Source: Brasilonema angustatum HA4187-MV1 (GTDB lineage Bacteria; Cyanobacteriota; Cyanobacteriia; Cyanobacteriales; Nostocaceae). Taken from it: a stretch of DNA of 64,000 nt. The stretch lies in NCBI GenBank assembly GCA_019359695.1, contig JAHHGV010000042.1:1-64000 (forward strand), given 5' to 3'. Positions 28,500 to 38,532 of the stretch are shown piece by piece. The position numbers were made by a program, and so were the translations under genes. Numbering within the stretch: the stretch's first letter is position 1; each line of letters opens with the position of its first letter. The notes beneath the pieces are model-generated. The model was not told the DNA's origin. It ran no database searches and saw only the letters and a list, made by a program, of their open reading frames with translations.

Positions 28500-31400
28500 C
28501 TATTCCCATTCCTGCAATTGCTCACTGGAGTTGCGAAGTAAGGAATTAATTTGTTCGCGACGGGTTTCAAAGTTAGCAGCAATCGAGATGAGTACGATAC
28601 CAACAAGCAAGCCAACTACCCATTTCAAAAATGGGTAATGCAAGCTAAAAATCACCAGTTGATAGAAACTCGTGATAAAAAAGGTAGTTGTACCAACATA
28701 CAGAAAAGCCCGCACTCGCAAAGCTAATCCTGCAAAAATGGCGATAAGACTCAAAAATCCGGGTATAAATGCCGTATCTTGATGAAAAACAATAGCCCAT
28801 CCACAAATTAAACCACAGCCCAGTAGCCGCACCGAGTGGCGACTTGCTTTCATTGGAAATTCTCTCAGGCTAGGATCGAATTGAGCAACATACAGCAGTG
28901 ATAAGCCAATCGGTATTACATACCACAAAGTATCACTCAGATGTAAGTCCCAAAACCAACGAAACAACGCCCAATCAATCAGCACTACACTGACATAGGT
29001 GAAACGGAATTGTTTTGAAACCTTGGCAATAAAAGCATAAAACCCTGCTGTGATCAGCAAGCCGACTGGATAAATTTCCCCTCGACTTTCCCACAGATAT
29101 ATCAATGGCAAAATATATGCAGCGTTTTGCCAAGGTCTTTTAGACCAGCCCCAACGCTCCCAAGGTAAAATGTAGAGAAAGTAGGCAACAACAGAGGCTA
29201 TAGGCGCTTTCCAAGGAAGTAACGATTCAGCAAATAAGCGTCCTACTGGTGTAGAAATCCAAAAAATTCTGAACCCTGCTATCTCTAACAAACCTAAATA
29301 AACCCACATTTGCGCCATCGCAGACTGTGGATGGTAACGTCCTTGAAAAATGGCATAACGAATCAAAAATACCCCGGTTCCCAAGCCTACAAGATGGTTT
29401 ATTGCAATGGGGGTGAAGGTGGCAGAAAGTAATAAACAGCTACTAAGAACCCAGTGAATATGAGCAACGACTTTCAGTTCTTTAGTGGTTAGGCGTAAGT
29501 AGTCTGCAAACCAAGGCGAGAGAATACGATATGCATACATAATGCCAGTGCCAAGAACAGACATAGCAATTAAGCGATCGCCATATACTCCTCCTGGTGC
29601 TTGCAAGAGTTGATAGAATAAAAGCTCATATGCTGAAATTGATATCCCAATCAGCCCCAGATACAGTAGGGGTTTCAATTCTTGACGCCGTCGCCCAACT
29701 CCAATAACAATGAAAGCCACAGCTAAGGAAGATAAACCTGTCCAGTTGGCAAAGGTTGAAGAACGCAACGCGACACCAAAGACAGCATATACCAAAGGCA
29801 GAATGTGCCAGCGGTTGGGAAGTTGTTCGAGTCGGTGTTTCCAGCGCCACCACTCCCCTAAAAGTTGAGTAAGCAAACCTAAGGCGATGTTAGCAATTGC
29901 AATTTTGATAATAGAGCGATCGCCAAAACCCAAGACTTCAGCAATCAATAATTCCAGACACCACCCAATACCATAAAAACTCCAATTACTCGGTTGCTGC
30001 CAACTGCGATAAACAATTGCCCCTAAAATTATTATTGAAGAAGTTAAGTAGAGAAAATCAGATTTCGTCAGTCCTTGGTAAACAAGCGTTGAGTGAACAC
30101 TCAGCAGCAACAGCTCAACACAGCAGAGTGCGATCGCCCACTTGTCACTGGCTTCTGCATAAATAGCTACTAATTCGTTCTCTCTGGTGCTTAACAATTT
30201 ACGAATTAGCCATAAACCAACAGTACAAACTCCTCCTACGACAAACCAGCCCTGTAAAGATAATCTTGCTAAACCAGGCACACCTTCCCATAACAGGGCA
30301 GCAATGAAACCCAGTCCAAATCCAACAGTAATTAACGCAGATACTTTGTGTCGTAAATAGCGCGTATTAACAAACATCAAAGCGCTAGCGACAGCCAAAC
30401 CGATTAATCTTCCTCCAGATAGTGGTAAAATTAGTGACTGCGCAAGTCCCAAAGCGGCGACACTCAACCAAGCATTGAGAGTCGGACGTGCTACTGTGCT
30501 GGCTGGAGATTTAAAACCAAGAATAGCTATACCTGTGAAAGTTATAGGAGTGATTAACCAAACCAAACCCCAACTCTCACTGTTATTACCAGAACCAAAC
30601 CAAGCTGGTTCAGCATTCATCCATAATAGAGTGTAGCTCAGTGCCGCCAGTCCCAAACCCATATACCATGCACTCTTGTGCCAGACTCCGTTACCCAAAC
30701 AACAAAACAACCACTCTGCAACCGCCACAGCCAACACAATGCTTGCCCAAACTTGTGTATTAAGATAAGGAAAAAAGCGGTCAATAATTGAGTAAAGCGT
30801 TAGCACCCCTGCAATTTGAGTCATGTACACCAAATTTATTCTGGTGGGAAGTCGTCGCTGGCTGACACTTCCTAAAGTGATTGCAGATAAAAGTAAATTC
30901 AAGGAACGTAACGTGGGATTGACCAAACTCACCGCAGTGAGTGAGATTCCCAACACCAGCGTTAATTTTTCCCCAAAATCAGCCAATTGCACCTTTTGAG
31001 CGCGATAAAGTCCATCTGTCAACGCCACCATCAAAACAAGATAGGGAAATAACAGCACACTCAGCAACGCCCAAGGTGTATTCTGAGAATGAGTTAGTTG
31101 AGTAATAGTAGCGATCGCCCATTCTTGCAACCCAAAAGGCACTAACAACCATAACAGCCAAATCGTCTCCAACCCAATAGCGAAAAACGCTCCCACATCG
31201 ACGCGCGTACCACCCAACTGCAAGCGCCGACTGAAAAACCACAAACCCAAACCACTAACAGCCGTTGCTTGCCAAGGAAAAGCAGCACTTACCGACACCA
31301 ACCAACCAAAGAATATTAGAATACCGCCAAGTAATTCCCAGGGAAGTGAAGGAGTCACCCAAGATGAGGAACTAATAGCTCCCCTGCTCCCCTGCTCCCC

Positions 31401-32423
31401 TGCTCCCCTGCTCCCCTGCTCCCCTGCTTCCCCTGCTCTGTTGTCTGGCTGTGCCAACCAAGTCACCAGAGCGCCGCAAATACCAACAGCTAAGCCCAAT
31501 TCTTGGATCTCTACTTGGACAACAAAAATCGCTCGTACCAACAGCACAAATAAAGCATAAACAGTGACGAGCGAAGACAGACTGATACCTAATCCAGTTT
31601 TCCTGTCTTCAACTGTTACAACCGTTTGCCTTTGCTGGTGACGAGTGTGATAAATAGTAGCGAGAGTTGTTCCTACCGTTGCTAAATAAACTGCAATTAA
31701 GGGAAATCCTGGGAATTGCCAACCCCAGTGTACATACGACAGTCCTAAAATATTAACTAAAGGCAATTTTCTAGCTGGCTGATGAGTAGAAAACAGCCGA
31801 TTGTTGCAAAATAAAAAAGTAATTGCTGAAAGCGTAATAGAAGCTATTGCAACGACAACCCAATTCAAAGGATTTTGCCAAAGATTGAAACTGTCCATTG
31901 CCCAAAAGTTGACTGGCACTAACAACAGTGTGACAATCAGCAGCGTCCGAGTTGTTAAACTTAAATGAGACTGTCTACCAGCCCAAAAACTTATCCCCCA
32001 AAAACTCAGAGTATAAGCAAGCAAAACTCCATATTGTCCAGAAGGCGGAAACCTTTGCCATTGACTCGCGGCGAGAACCCCAGAGGATACCACCACTAAA
32101 AACATTCCTAAAAATAGCAGCCAGCGGACACTTAATTCTTCGCCCAGCGACTGCAACATCCGAGCAAGAACATTAGGTTTCTTAGCTGTCGGTAATGCAT
32201 CATCCTGATGTAGAGACGTTGGATGTAACATCTCCACTTGCGGTTCAGGTAAAGTCTGTGGTTGCAACTCCACACGACAAACCAAAAACTCTCGACAGAT
32301 TTGCTTAACTTGGGTATCCGATATCAAACCCAAGCGCAACCATATATCAAGTCCATGCAATAACTCAGGATTGTTAGATGCAAGCTTGATTTCAATTTTG
32401 AGAGAAGAATCAAAGTTTGGTGA
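28500..32423 (-). CDS. Large polytopic membrane protein of unknown function
   Basis: ~1300-aa ORF with many hydrophobic helices (internal start MSPNFDSSLK preferred). Confidence 0.75.
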   Translation of the reverse strand, partial: SPNFDSSLKIEIKLASNNPELLHGLDIWLRLGLISDTQVKQICREFLVCRVELQPQTLPEPQVEMLHPTSLHQDDALPTAKKPNVLARMLQSLGEELSVRWLLFLGMFLVVVSSGVLAASQWQRFPPSGQYGVLLAYTLSFWGISFWAGRQSHLSLTTRTLLIVTLLLVPVNFWAMDSFNLWQNPLNWVVVAIASITLSAITFLFCNNRLFSTHQPARKLPLVNILGLSYVHWGWQFPGFPLIAVYLATVGTTLATIYHTRHQQRQTVVTVEDRKTGLGISLSSLVTVYALFVLLVRAIFVVQVEIQELGLAVGICGALVTWLAQPDNRAGEAGEQGSRGAGEQGSRGAISSSSWVTPSLPWELLGGILIFFGWLVSVSAAFPWQATAVSGLGLWFFSRRLQLGGTRVDVGAFFAIGLETIWLLWLLVPFGLQEWAIATITQLTHSQNTPWALLSVLLFPYLVLMVALTDGLYRAQKVQLADFGEKLTLVLGISLTAVSLVNPTLRSLNLLLSAITLGSVSQRRLPTRINLVYMTQIAGVLTLYSIIDRFFPYLNTQVWASIVLAVAVAEWLFCCLGNGVWHKSAWYMGLGLAALSYTLLWMNAEPAWFGSGNNSESWGLVWLITPITFTGIAILGFKSPASTVARPTLNAWLSVAALGLAQSLILPLSGGRLIGLAVASALMFVNTRYLRHKVSALITVGFGLGFIAALLWEGVPGLARLSLQGWFVVGGVCTVGLWLIRKLLSTRENELVAIYAEASDKWAIALCCVELLLLSVHSTLVYQGLTKSDFLYLTSSIIILGAIVYRSWQQPSNWSFYGIGWCLELLIAEVLGFGDRSIIKIAIANIALGLLTQLLGEWWRWKHRLEQLPNRWHILPLVYAVFGVALRSSTFANWTGLSSLAVAFIVIGVGRRRQELKPLLYLGLIGISISAYELLFYQLLQAPGGVYGDRLIAMSVLGTGIMYAYRILSPWFADYLRLTTKELKVVAHIHWVLSSCLLLSATFTPIAINHLVGLGTGVFLIRYAIFQGRYHPQSAMAQMWVYLGLLEIAGFRIFWISTPVGRLFAESLLPWKAPIASVVAYFLYILPWERWGWSKRPWQNAAYILPLIYLWESRGEIYPVGLLITAGFYAFIAKVSKQFRFTYVSVVLIDWALFRWFWDLHLSDTLWYVIPIGLSLLYVAQFDPSLREFPMKASRHSVRLLGCGLICGWAIVFHQDTAFIPGFLSLIAIFAGLALRVRAFLYVGTTTFFITSFYQLVIFSLHYPFLKWVVGLLVGIVLISIAANFETRREQINSLLRNSSEQLQEWE
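31378..31437. repeat. 8-bp tandem repeat (CTCCCCTG)n inside the membrane-protein CDS
   Basis: CCCCTGCTCCCCTGCTCCCCTG...; encodes GEQGSRGAGEQGSRGA. Confidence 0.92.
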
Positions 32424-32550
32424 CATAAGCCCACGCACATAGCGCGATACTTTATCATTATCCTGATAAAAGTTATTTTCGCATCATCTGTGACACTTGC
32501 TCGGCTGACTGTTATCAGTTAACAGTTAACAGTTATCAGTTATCAGTTGT

Positions 32551-32654
32551 TATAGCAGTCCTAAATCATTTGTGAAAAATTAGAAACCCGGTTTCTGCCA
32601 GAAACCGGGTTTCTGGACTCCAGCAATTTTCACAACTCAAATAGGATTGCTATA
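32551..32654. repeat. MITE-like element with central perfect hairpin
   Basis: Imperfect ends TATAGCAGTCCTAAATCATTTGTGAAAA / TTTTCACAACTCAAATAGGATTGCTATA; central AGAAACCCGGTTTCT-GCC-AGAAACCGGGTTTCT (32582-32614). Confidence 0.8.
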
Positions 32655-33509
32655 GTGTTCACTGTTAAGCGTTCCCTGTTCCCTGTTCACTGTTGACTGT
32701 TCACTGTTTACTGTTCGAGCTAGTATCCTCTCGATGTCAGATAGCTCAACAGCACCATCAAATGTCTCCTCATTCATGACAAAGAAAGGAGTACCCTGAA
32801 TTCCCAGTCTCATCGCCGTCTCTATGTCCTTTTGAATCACAGCATCGGCTGCATTTCCACTGCGCTGTTGGTTAAACTGTTCGAGATCGAGATTCAGTTT
32901 TTTGGCGAACGCAACATACAATTTCTCCCCTAATTTACCTTGGCTTGAAAACAAAGCATCTTGGTACTGCCAAAACTTTCCTTGCTGTTGAGCCGCCCAA
33001 GCGGCTTTAGCAGCGGGCATTGCTTCAGAATGAATTGAGATTAGGGGAAAATGTTTGTACACCAACGTAACTTCATCTTGATGACGAGCCATAAACTGCT
33101 TCAACGTCTTGTGAGCTTTGGCACAATAAGGACATTGAAAGTCCGAGAACTCTATCAGCAGAATCTTTGGTTCAGTTGCGCCAGTAGTCGGAGATTCACC
33201 AATGATTTTGTTGGGATTTGTCTTTATCTCTTGCAAAACTAACTGCTTGGCTTGTTGTTGCTGCTTTTGTTGTTGTTGCTGGTACGCTTGCAAAGCTTCT
33301 ACAACCACCTCTGGGTGATTGTGGATAATCTGCAAAACCTCGGCTTCCAATTTTGGATTAATAAGATTATTGCTGTCTGCTTGAGTGGTGTTTGTGGCTG
33401 CTTGCACAGGGGTTGACAAACTAAACCATACTATGCTGATCGCCAAAAATCCGGCTCGTACAGCTTGGCGCAGAAAGCGCGAATGACAGAAATTAGACCA
33501 TATATTCAT
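32637..33509 (-). CDS. DsbA-family thioredoxin-fold protein, exported
   Basis: Signal sequence; LIEFSDFQCPYCAKAHKTLKQFMARH ... GTPFFVMNEETFDGA. Confidence 0.9.
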   Translation of the reverse strand: MNIWSNFCHSRFLRQAVRAGFLAISIVWFSLSTPVQAATNTTQADSNNLINPKLEAEVLQIIHNHPEVVVEALQAYQQQQQKQQQQAKQLVLQEIKTNPNKIIGESPTTGATEPKILLIEFSDFQCPYCAKAHKTLKQFMARHQDEVTLVYKHFPLISIHSEAMPAAKAAWAAQQQGKFWQYQDALFSSQGKLGEKLYVAFAKKLNLDLEQFNQQRSGNAADAVIQKDIETAMRLGIQGTPFFVMNEETFDGAVELSDIERILARTVNSEQSTVNREQGTLNSEHYSNPI

Positions 33510-33686
33510 AAAGCAGCGGTATTTTGATTTATGAAGAAAGCGGTACTTCATAAATATAAGACTTACGCACGAGTTACTAATGAACTTGACTGTGAGATTG
33601 CTTCCTTACGTCGCAATGACACAACTACGTTATTTTTGCCTAAGTCCTGAAATATAATGTTGTTGCTCATCGTCAAAATGTCAAAC

Positions 33687-35123
33687 TTATGTCTGATTTT
33701 TTTGCTGTTGATAACGCTCTTTAAACTCTCGTTGCTGTTTATTATGATCGACAATTGGATCTGGATAACCAACAGCTTGGCGTTCCAAAGGAGAAATTTT
33801 CCCAGTTACTAAATACTCTGTATCCATAGATCGCAATTCAGGAACCCATTGCCTAATGTACTCGCCCTCAAAGTCAAACTTTTGCGCTTGACTGCCAGGA
33901 TTAAAAATTCGCAAAGGTTTAGGATCCATTCCGCTAGAAGCACTCCATTGCCAACCCCCATTATTGGCAGATAAGTCACCATCAATCAGCTTCTGCATAA
34001 AATATTTTTCTCCCCACTGGAAATTAATCAGCAAGTCTTTGGTTAGGAAACTGGCGACAATCATCCGACAGCGGTTATGCATCCATCCAAGTTCATTCAA
34101 CTGGCGCATAGCTGCATCCACGATAGGATAGCCAGTTCTACCCTCGCACCAAGCTTGAAAATATTCTTCGTTATTTTCCCAAGGAAAGTTTTTGAAAGGA
34201 TCGCGGAAAGCACCCTTTGCTAATTCCGGGAAATTATACATTGCGTGTTGATAAAATTCCCGCCATGCTAGTTCCTGTTGCCATGTACGGATGTTGGTTG
34301 CTGTTTCGTCACTGCGACTATTTTCTAGCGCTTCTAAAGTGGCTTGCCAAACAGTGCGAATACCAATGACACCAAATTTTAAAGCAGCACTCAATCTAGA
34401 TGTACCTTCAACTGCTGGAAAATTGCGCTGTTCTTGATATTCATTAACCGCACTGGCGCAAAACTCCTCTAACCGTTCTTGCGCCGCCGCCTCTCCTGGC
34501 GTAATCACCAATTCTCCATCCCAATGAAAACCTAAATCTTTGGCTGAGGGTAATTCTATCACCCCTGAAGCGTTGGCAATTTCTTTTTCAGCTTCTGTCA
34601 ATCCTTCAGCATTTTCCAAAGTTTCTGTTGGGTTAGCCTTTGGTTTACCAATCCAATTTTTCCAAAAGGGAGTGTAAACGGTGTAAGGTTGCTGGGAACC
34701 AGTACGAATATCTTCTGGTGAGTGTAAGATTTGATCCCAGTTTTTTTCCAGAAACTGGATACCTTTTTCTTTGAGTACTTCGATAATCGTGCGATCGCGT
34801 TCTTGAGAATACGGTTCTACATCCCAATTCCAAAATACAGCCTTTGCCTTCAGAGCGATCGCCAGTTTTGGAATAGCTTGAGTCGGTTCAGCGTGAAGAA
34901 TCAATAACTGGCTACCTGCTTGAGCATATCGCTGTTGTAGTGACTGTAAACTACCAATCATGTAAGTCACTCTTGCCGGGGCAATATCATCTCGTTCCAA
35001 AATATTTGGATCGAGGCAAAACACACCTACTACCTTTGGACTTTGCTTTCTCGCAGCAGCAAGTCCTGTGTTGTCAGAAATACGTAAATCGCGGCGATGC
35101 CAAAATAAAATTAAGTCAGACAT
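33687..35123 (-). CDS. Deoxyribodipyrimidine photolyase (cryptochrome/photolyase family)
   Basis: [21 protein letters not shown] ... [23 protein letters not shown]. Confidence 0.95.
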   Translation of the reverse strand: MSDLILFWHRRDLRISDNTGLAAARKQSPKVVGVFCLDPNILERDDIAPARVTYMIGSLQSLQQRYAQAGSQLLILHAEPTQAIPKLAIALKAKAVFWNWDVEPYSQERDRTIIEVLKEKGIQFLEKNWDQILHSPEDIRTGSQQPYTVYTPFWKNWIGKPKANPTETLENAEGLTEAEKEIANASGVIELPSAKDLGFHWDGELVITPGEAAAQERLEEFCASAVNEYQEQRNFPAVEGTSRLSAALKFGVIGIRTVWQATLEALENSRSDETATNIRTWQQELAWREFYQHAMYNFPELAKGAFRDPFKNFPWENNEEYFQAWCEGRTGYPIVDAAMRQLNELGWMHNRCRMIVASFLTKDLLINFQWGEKYFMQKLIDGDLSANNGGWQWSASSGMDPKPLRIFNPGSQAQKFDFEGEYIRQWVPELRSMDTEYLVTGKISPLERQAVGYPDPIVDHNKQQREFKERYQQQKNQT

Positions 35124-35273
35124 TCCATCCTTTGGATAGTTCTTCTGTACTAGCTTAAAGTCAACAAAGGTCAAAAGTCAAAAAATAAGGGGAATTCAAA
35201 ATTCAAAAACAAAATTCTTAATGCGTGAATTTTGAACTTTGAATTTTGAATTTTAAGTAAGCGGGTGGTTCTG

Positions 35274-35567
35274 TTATCTGTCCCAGGGTGACGGAATTGC
35301 CGTTGTTGAAACTATTTCACTCGTCATCAGATAGATAGCAGTTTTGCCGCAAGTAGGACAAGTCACCTTAAACTCTTGCACCGCAGACTCTCCCTTGCAT
35401 TCAGTCAATAAACCCTGACGACAGTGATAACATTCAAAGAAGACGCGGCTGATTGGCCTGTTACAGTCCAAGATTTTTATGTGCTGACACGATTGTGGTC
35501 TTGGTTCTTGTGTTTTTGGCTTGTAAGGTTTTGGATAAGATGGCTTTTGTTCTTGCGAATCAATCAT
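35274..35567 (-). CDS. Small cysteine-pair (zinc-ribbon-like) hypothetical protein
   Basis: FECYHCRQGLLTECKG ... VTCPTCGKTAIYL. Confidence 0.55.
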   Translation of the reverse strand: MIDSQEQKPSYPKPYKPKTQEPRPQSCQHIKILDCNRPISRVFFECYHCRQGLLTECKGESAVQEFKVTCPTCGKTAIYLMTSEIVSTTAIPSPWDR

Positions 35568-35811
35568 TTTTCCTCTAAAATAGGATAACTCTCATCAGAC
35601 GACATCTGCATACAGTCCTAATATTACTTGTTTCTTTGTGCTTCGTCTTCGATAGTTTGGTCAAGGCGCTCATTTGCATCCTTAAGCTGTTTCGCCAATT
35701 CTACAGTGGATACCATTCCAGCTTCAGCCATTTGTAATCCCTCTTGAATATGACCAGAGTCTGCAAGGTATACACCGACAGGGTGACAATTACACTGAGT
35801 ACTGTATTGGC

Positions 35812-37809
35812 TTATTCTTCTGTGAGCAGTAAATCCTTAAGCATCGGTTCTAGATTCTGGGGACGATAATCAGGACAAGCTTTTAATCGTTTAACTAAAC
35901 TGCGATGAATAGAAACGATCGAAGAGTTAATAGACCGCAATTCTTCACCCCCCAAACGATACAAGCCCGTTACACTATTATCAAATTTAGTCGTGTAATC
36001 TACTTTAATTTGAAGCTCCTCACTATCATTTTCAGTGGAACAAAACTCTAATCCAAGTTTTTTCGCTTGATTGACCATCCATTGCAAAGAATAATCCGAT
36101 AGCCCTTGATATTCTTTAGTTCCGCCGCCAACACAACCATGTTCGCCAATAAAGAAAACCTCTTTAATCACCTGATCCTGATTCAGATTTTTTGGGTTTC
36201 TTTCCATTGGCGTGGAGGGAAAACTTTTACGTTTCTCATCAGTAGCCACCGCATGAAAGGCATTTTCGATAATGGGGCTGAGTTTGGCATCGAAAAATTC
36301 ATCCTTTTTGTTCCAAATTGTGCTAATTGATAGCCAAGGGATAATATCAGGTATCCCTAAAGCTCCTACCGTATCCCAACAACCTAACATTTTGATCGGC
36401 ACACGATACTGTAAATAATTCTCTTTTGCATCAATTTGATTCGCATTATCCTTACGAAATTGTTGTGCCTTGGGATCACTCGGCCGAATGTTAGGATCTC
36501 GATATAGATGATAGGCTTTAGCAATTTCTCGGATCTTAGAACGCTTTAATAAACCACATTTGTAGATCATTCCCGCTAGACAACGAACGGCATAAGCACC
36601 ACGACTGAAACCCACTAGATAAATTTCATCTTGAGAATCTACATTGTAATTCATACATAAAAAGCGATAGGCATCACTGATAATTCGCTGAATTCCCCAG
36701 CCAAAGGCACCACCGCCTAATTTGTTAATTAAATCATCATCATCTTCTACCGTGCCAGGTTCCGATAAATAGTAAACCATCTGCGGTGTTTGATCGTCCG
36801 CCGTATATTTAATTGACCGGGCAAACTTGACCACATTTGTCGGATAGAAACTGTCCAATCGCTCCCAAGTTCCATCACAACAAACCACTAATCGTTTCTT
36901 TTTATTTGTTGGCGAAGGTTCGGTCAGTTCGGGTTTAACAGACTCTTCGTTTCGTTTCTTTTTATTTGTTGGCGAAGGTTCGGTCAGTTCGGGTTTAACA
37001 GACTCTTGGTTAACAGATTCTTGATCGTCAGGGATAGATAATGGTTTAGAGTTAGTTATGACTATTGGGGATTCTAGGATGCCAATACTAGATGGAATTT
37101 CTGTCACTAATTGAGTTTCTTCTACAAGATCTTTGCTATCAACTGCTCCTGGTTTCAGCTTTGGCCTTTTCGCAGTGCGACTACCACAAATGACTTTTTC
37201 TAATACTGAACTAAAGCCTTTAATAGTATCTTTTTCAGTGAAAGCTTGTCCCCCTGTTTCGGTGGCAACCCTGTCATATTCTGTGGCAATACTTTGTCGA
37301 TATCTACTTTTGGAAGTGCCAAAGTAGGTATGAACAGTAACTCCTGCTCCTTTAGCTTTTTGGATAGCTAAATTAGCAGCTTCTATATCTTTTTGCTGCG
37401 TTCTTCCCCCACCTTCATCTAAAGCTTCATCCCCAAGGTAAAAGATTGCTCTGGCTGCACCCTCACGCCAATCAAAATAATTGCAGACATCTTCAATGGC
37501 ACGAGCTGCATCTTCTTGCGCTCCTGCTGACTTTAATTCTCCTCTTTTTCTCCCCCGGAGTTTGGATTCAGATATTTTACAATTTTGTGTCAGATAAGCT
37601 CTGATGGTTTGGTCAAAATTTGTCCCTTTCCAAGTACCTTCGATACCAAACCAAGCTACTCTTAAATCTGAAGGACAACTAGAATTAGCGGCTGTAATTG
37701 CAGCAGAAGCCGCATCACTAAGAGCCTGTGCTTCATCTTTCATCGAAGGACTAGTATCGATGACGATTACTAAATCAACAGGAGGTATATTGTTTATTTG
37801 ATTGCTCAT
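35812..37809 (-). CDS. VWA domain - DUF2235 (alpha/beta hydrolase, Tle1-like) fusion protein
   Basis: DLVIVIDTSPSMKDEAQAL (MIDAS DxSxS) and RLVVCCDGTWERLD...YLVGFSRGAYAVRCLAGMI (GxSxG). Confidence 0.88.
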   Translation of the reverse strand: MSNQINNIPPVDLVIVIDTSPSMKDEAQALSDAASAAITAANSSCPSDLRVAWFGIEGTWKGTNFDQTIRAYLTQNCKISESKLRGRKRGELKSAGAQEDAARAIEDVCNYFDWREGAARAIFYLGDEALDEGGGRTQQKDIEAANLAIQKAKGAGVTVHTYFGTSKSRYRQSIATEYDRVATETGGQAFTEKDTIKGFSSVLEKVICGSRTAKRPKLKPGAVDSKDLVEETQLVTEIPSSIGILESPIVITNSKPLSIPDDQESVNQESVKPELTEPSPTNKKKRNEESVKPELTEPSPTNKKKRLVVCCDGTWERLDSFYPTNVVKFARSIKYTADDQTPQMVYYLSEPGTVEDDDDLINKLGGGAFGWGIQRIISDAYRFLCMNYNVDSQDEIYLVGFSRGAYAVRCLAGMIYKCGLLKRSKIREIAKAYHLYRDPNIRPSDPKAQQFRKDNANQIDAKENYLQYRVPIKMLGCWDTVGALGIPDIIPWLSISTIWNKKDEFFDAKLSPIIENAFHAVATDEKRKSFPSTPMERNPKNLNQDQVIKEVFFIGEHGCVGGGTKEYQGLSDYSLQWMVNQAKKLGLEFCSTENDSEELQIKVDYTTKFDNSVTGLYRLGGEELRSINSSIVSIHRSLVKRLKACPDYRPQNLEPMLKDLLLTEE
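36892..37007. repeat. 60-bp tandem duplication in the VWA-DUF2235 linker
   Basis: Encodes (R)NEESVKPELTEPSPTNKKKR twice, near-identical DNA copies. Confidence 0.93.
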
Positions 37810-38151
37810 ATTGTTCTGCCTTTTTTCCCTTTAGCTGAAATCAAATAATTTCATACTTGAAGAGGTGTATGAGTGTAAAGAAAAAAAAACTAAACAACAG
37901 ACATGAATTTCCGATAGTCACTTTTGCAAACGGATTGCTGAAATTTTTGTCCGTGATTATTTGGTAAAGCAAAACTGCTTCTTATAAAAATTGAAATCAA
38001 AAATATATAAGTGTCATATATTTAACGCTGGCTTTAGAAAAAATTTATATTTAAAAAAGTTATCTTAAATCATATATCATAAATTTTGTCAATAAATCAA
38101 TATTACATCTTTGAGAGTATACTGTCATAAATATTAGCTGTCTAGATTTAT

Positions 38152-38367
38152 TTACATTACTTTATCATAATGCACTGGAATTTGACGACTTGCTAGTAAG
38201 TGTTGAAATGCAATGCGGTTCATCAGAGCAAACCGACTCGCTTGAGCAAGGGTAAGCTTTTCCTTGTGAAATAACATGACTGCAATTTCCTGCCTCATTT
38301 CAGCGTCAGTCATGCGGGTTGTAGTTAAAATCTCATCAGGGATAATGATGCTCATGAGTACATTCAT
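38152..38367 (-). CDS. UPF0175 family protein (antitoxin-like)
   Basis: IIIPDEILTTTRMTDAEMRQEIAVMLFHKEKLTLAQASRFALMNRIAFQHLLASR. Confidence 0.85.
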   Translation of the reverse strand: MNVLMSIIIPDEILTTTRMTDAEMRQEIAVMLFHKEKLTLAQASRFALMNRIAFQHLLASRQIPVHYDKVM

Positions 38368-38496
38368 CTCTATCACCCCCATTGTAAGCGTACAGGGCGA
38401 TCGCAATTCTAAATGCCATCAAACGAAACCCAACATCTATAATCATGCTTAGTGTTGGGTTTCACTCCGTTCAACCCAACCTACAACTACAACTAC

Positions 38497-38527
38497 TGAT
38501 AACTGATAACTGATAACTGATAACTGA
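38497..38527. repeat. Heptamer tandem repeat (AACTGAT)n
   Basis: TGATAACTGATAACTGATAACTGATAACTGA directly upstream of a start codon. Confidence 0.92.
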
Positions 38528-38532
38528 ATAAC

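Noticed and set aside
35640-35750. Coding-like frame ...MAEAGMVSTVELAKQLKDANERLDQTIEDEAQRNK* downstream of the VWA-DUF2235 gene
   Set aside because: No convincing start or family; could be a remnant, insufficient evidence to call
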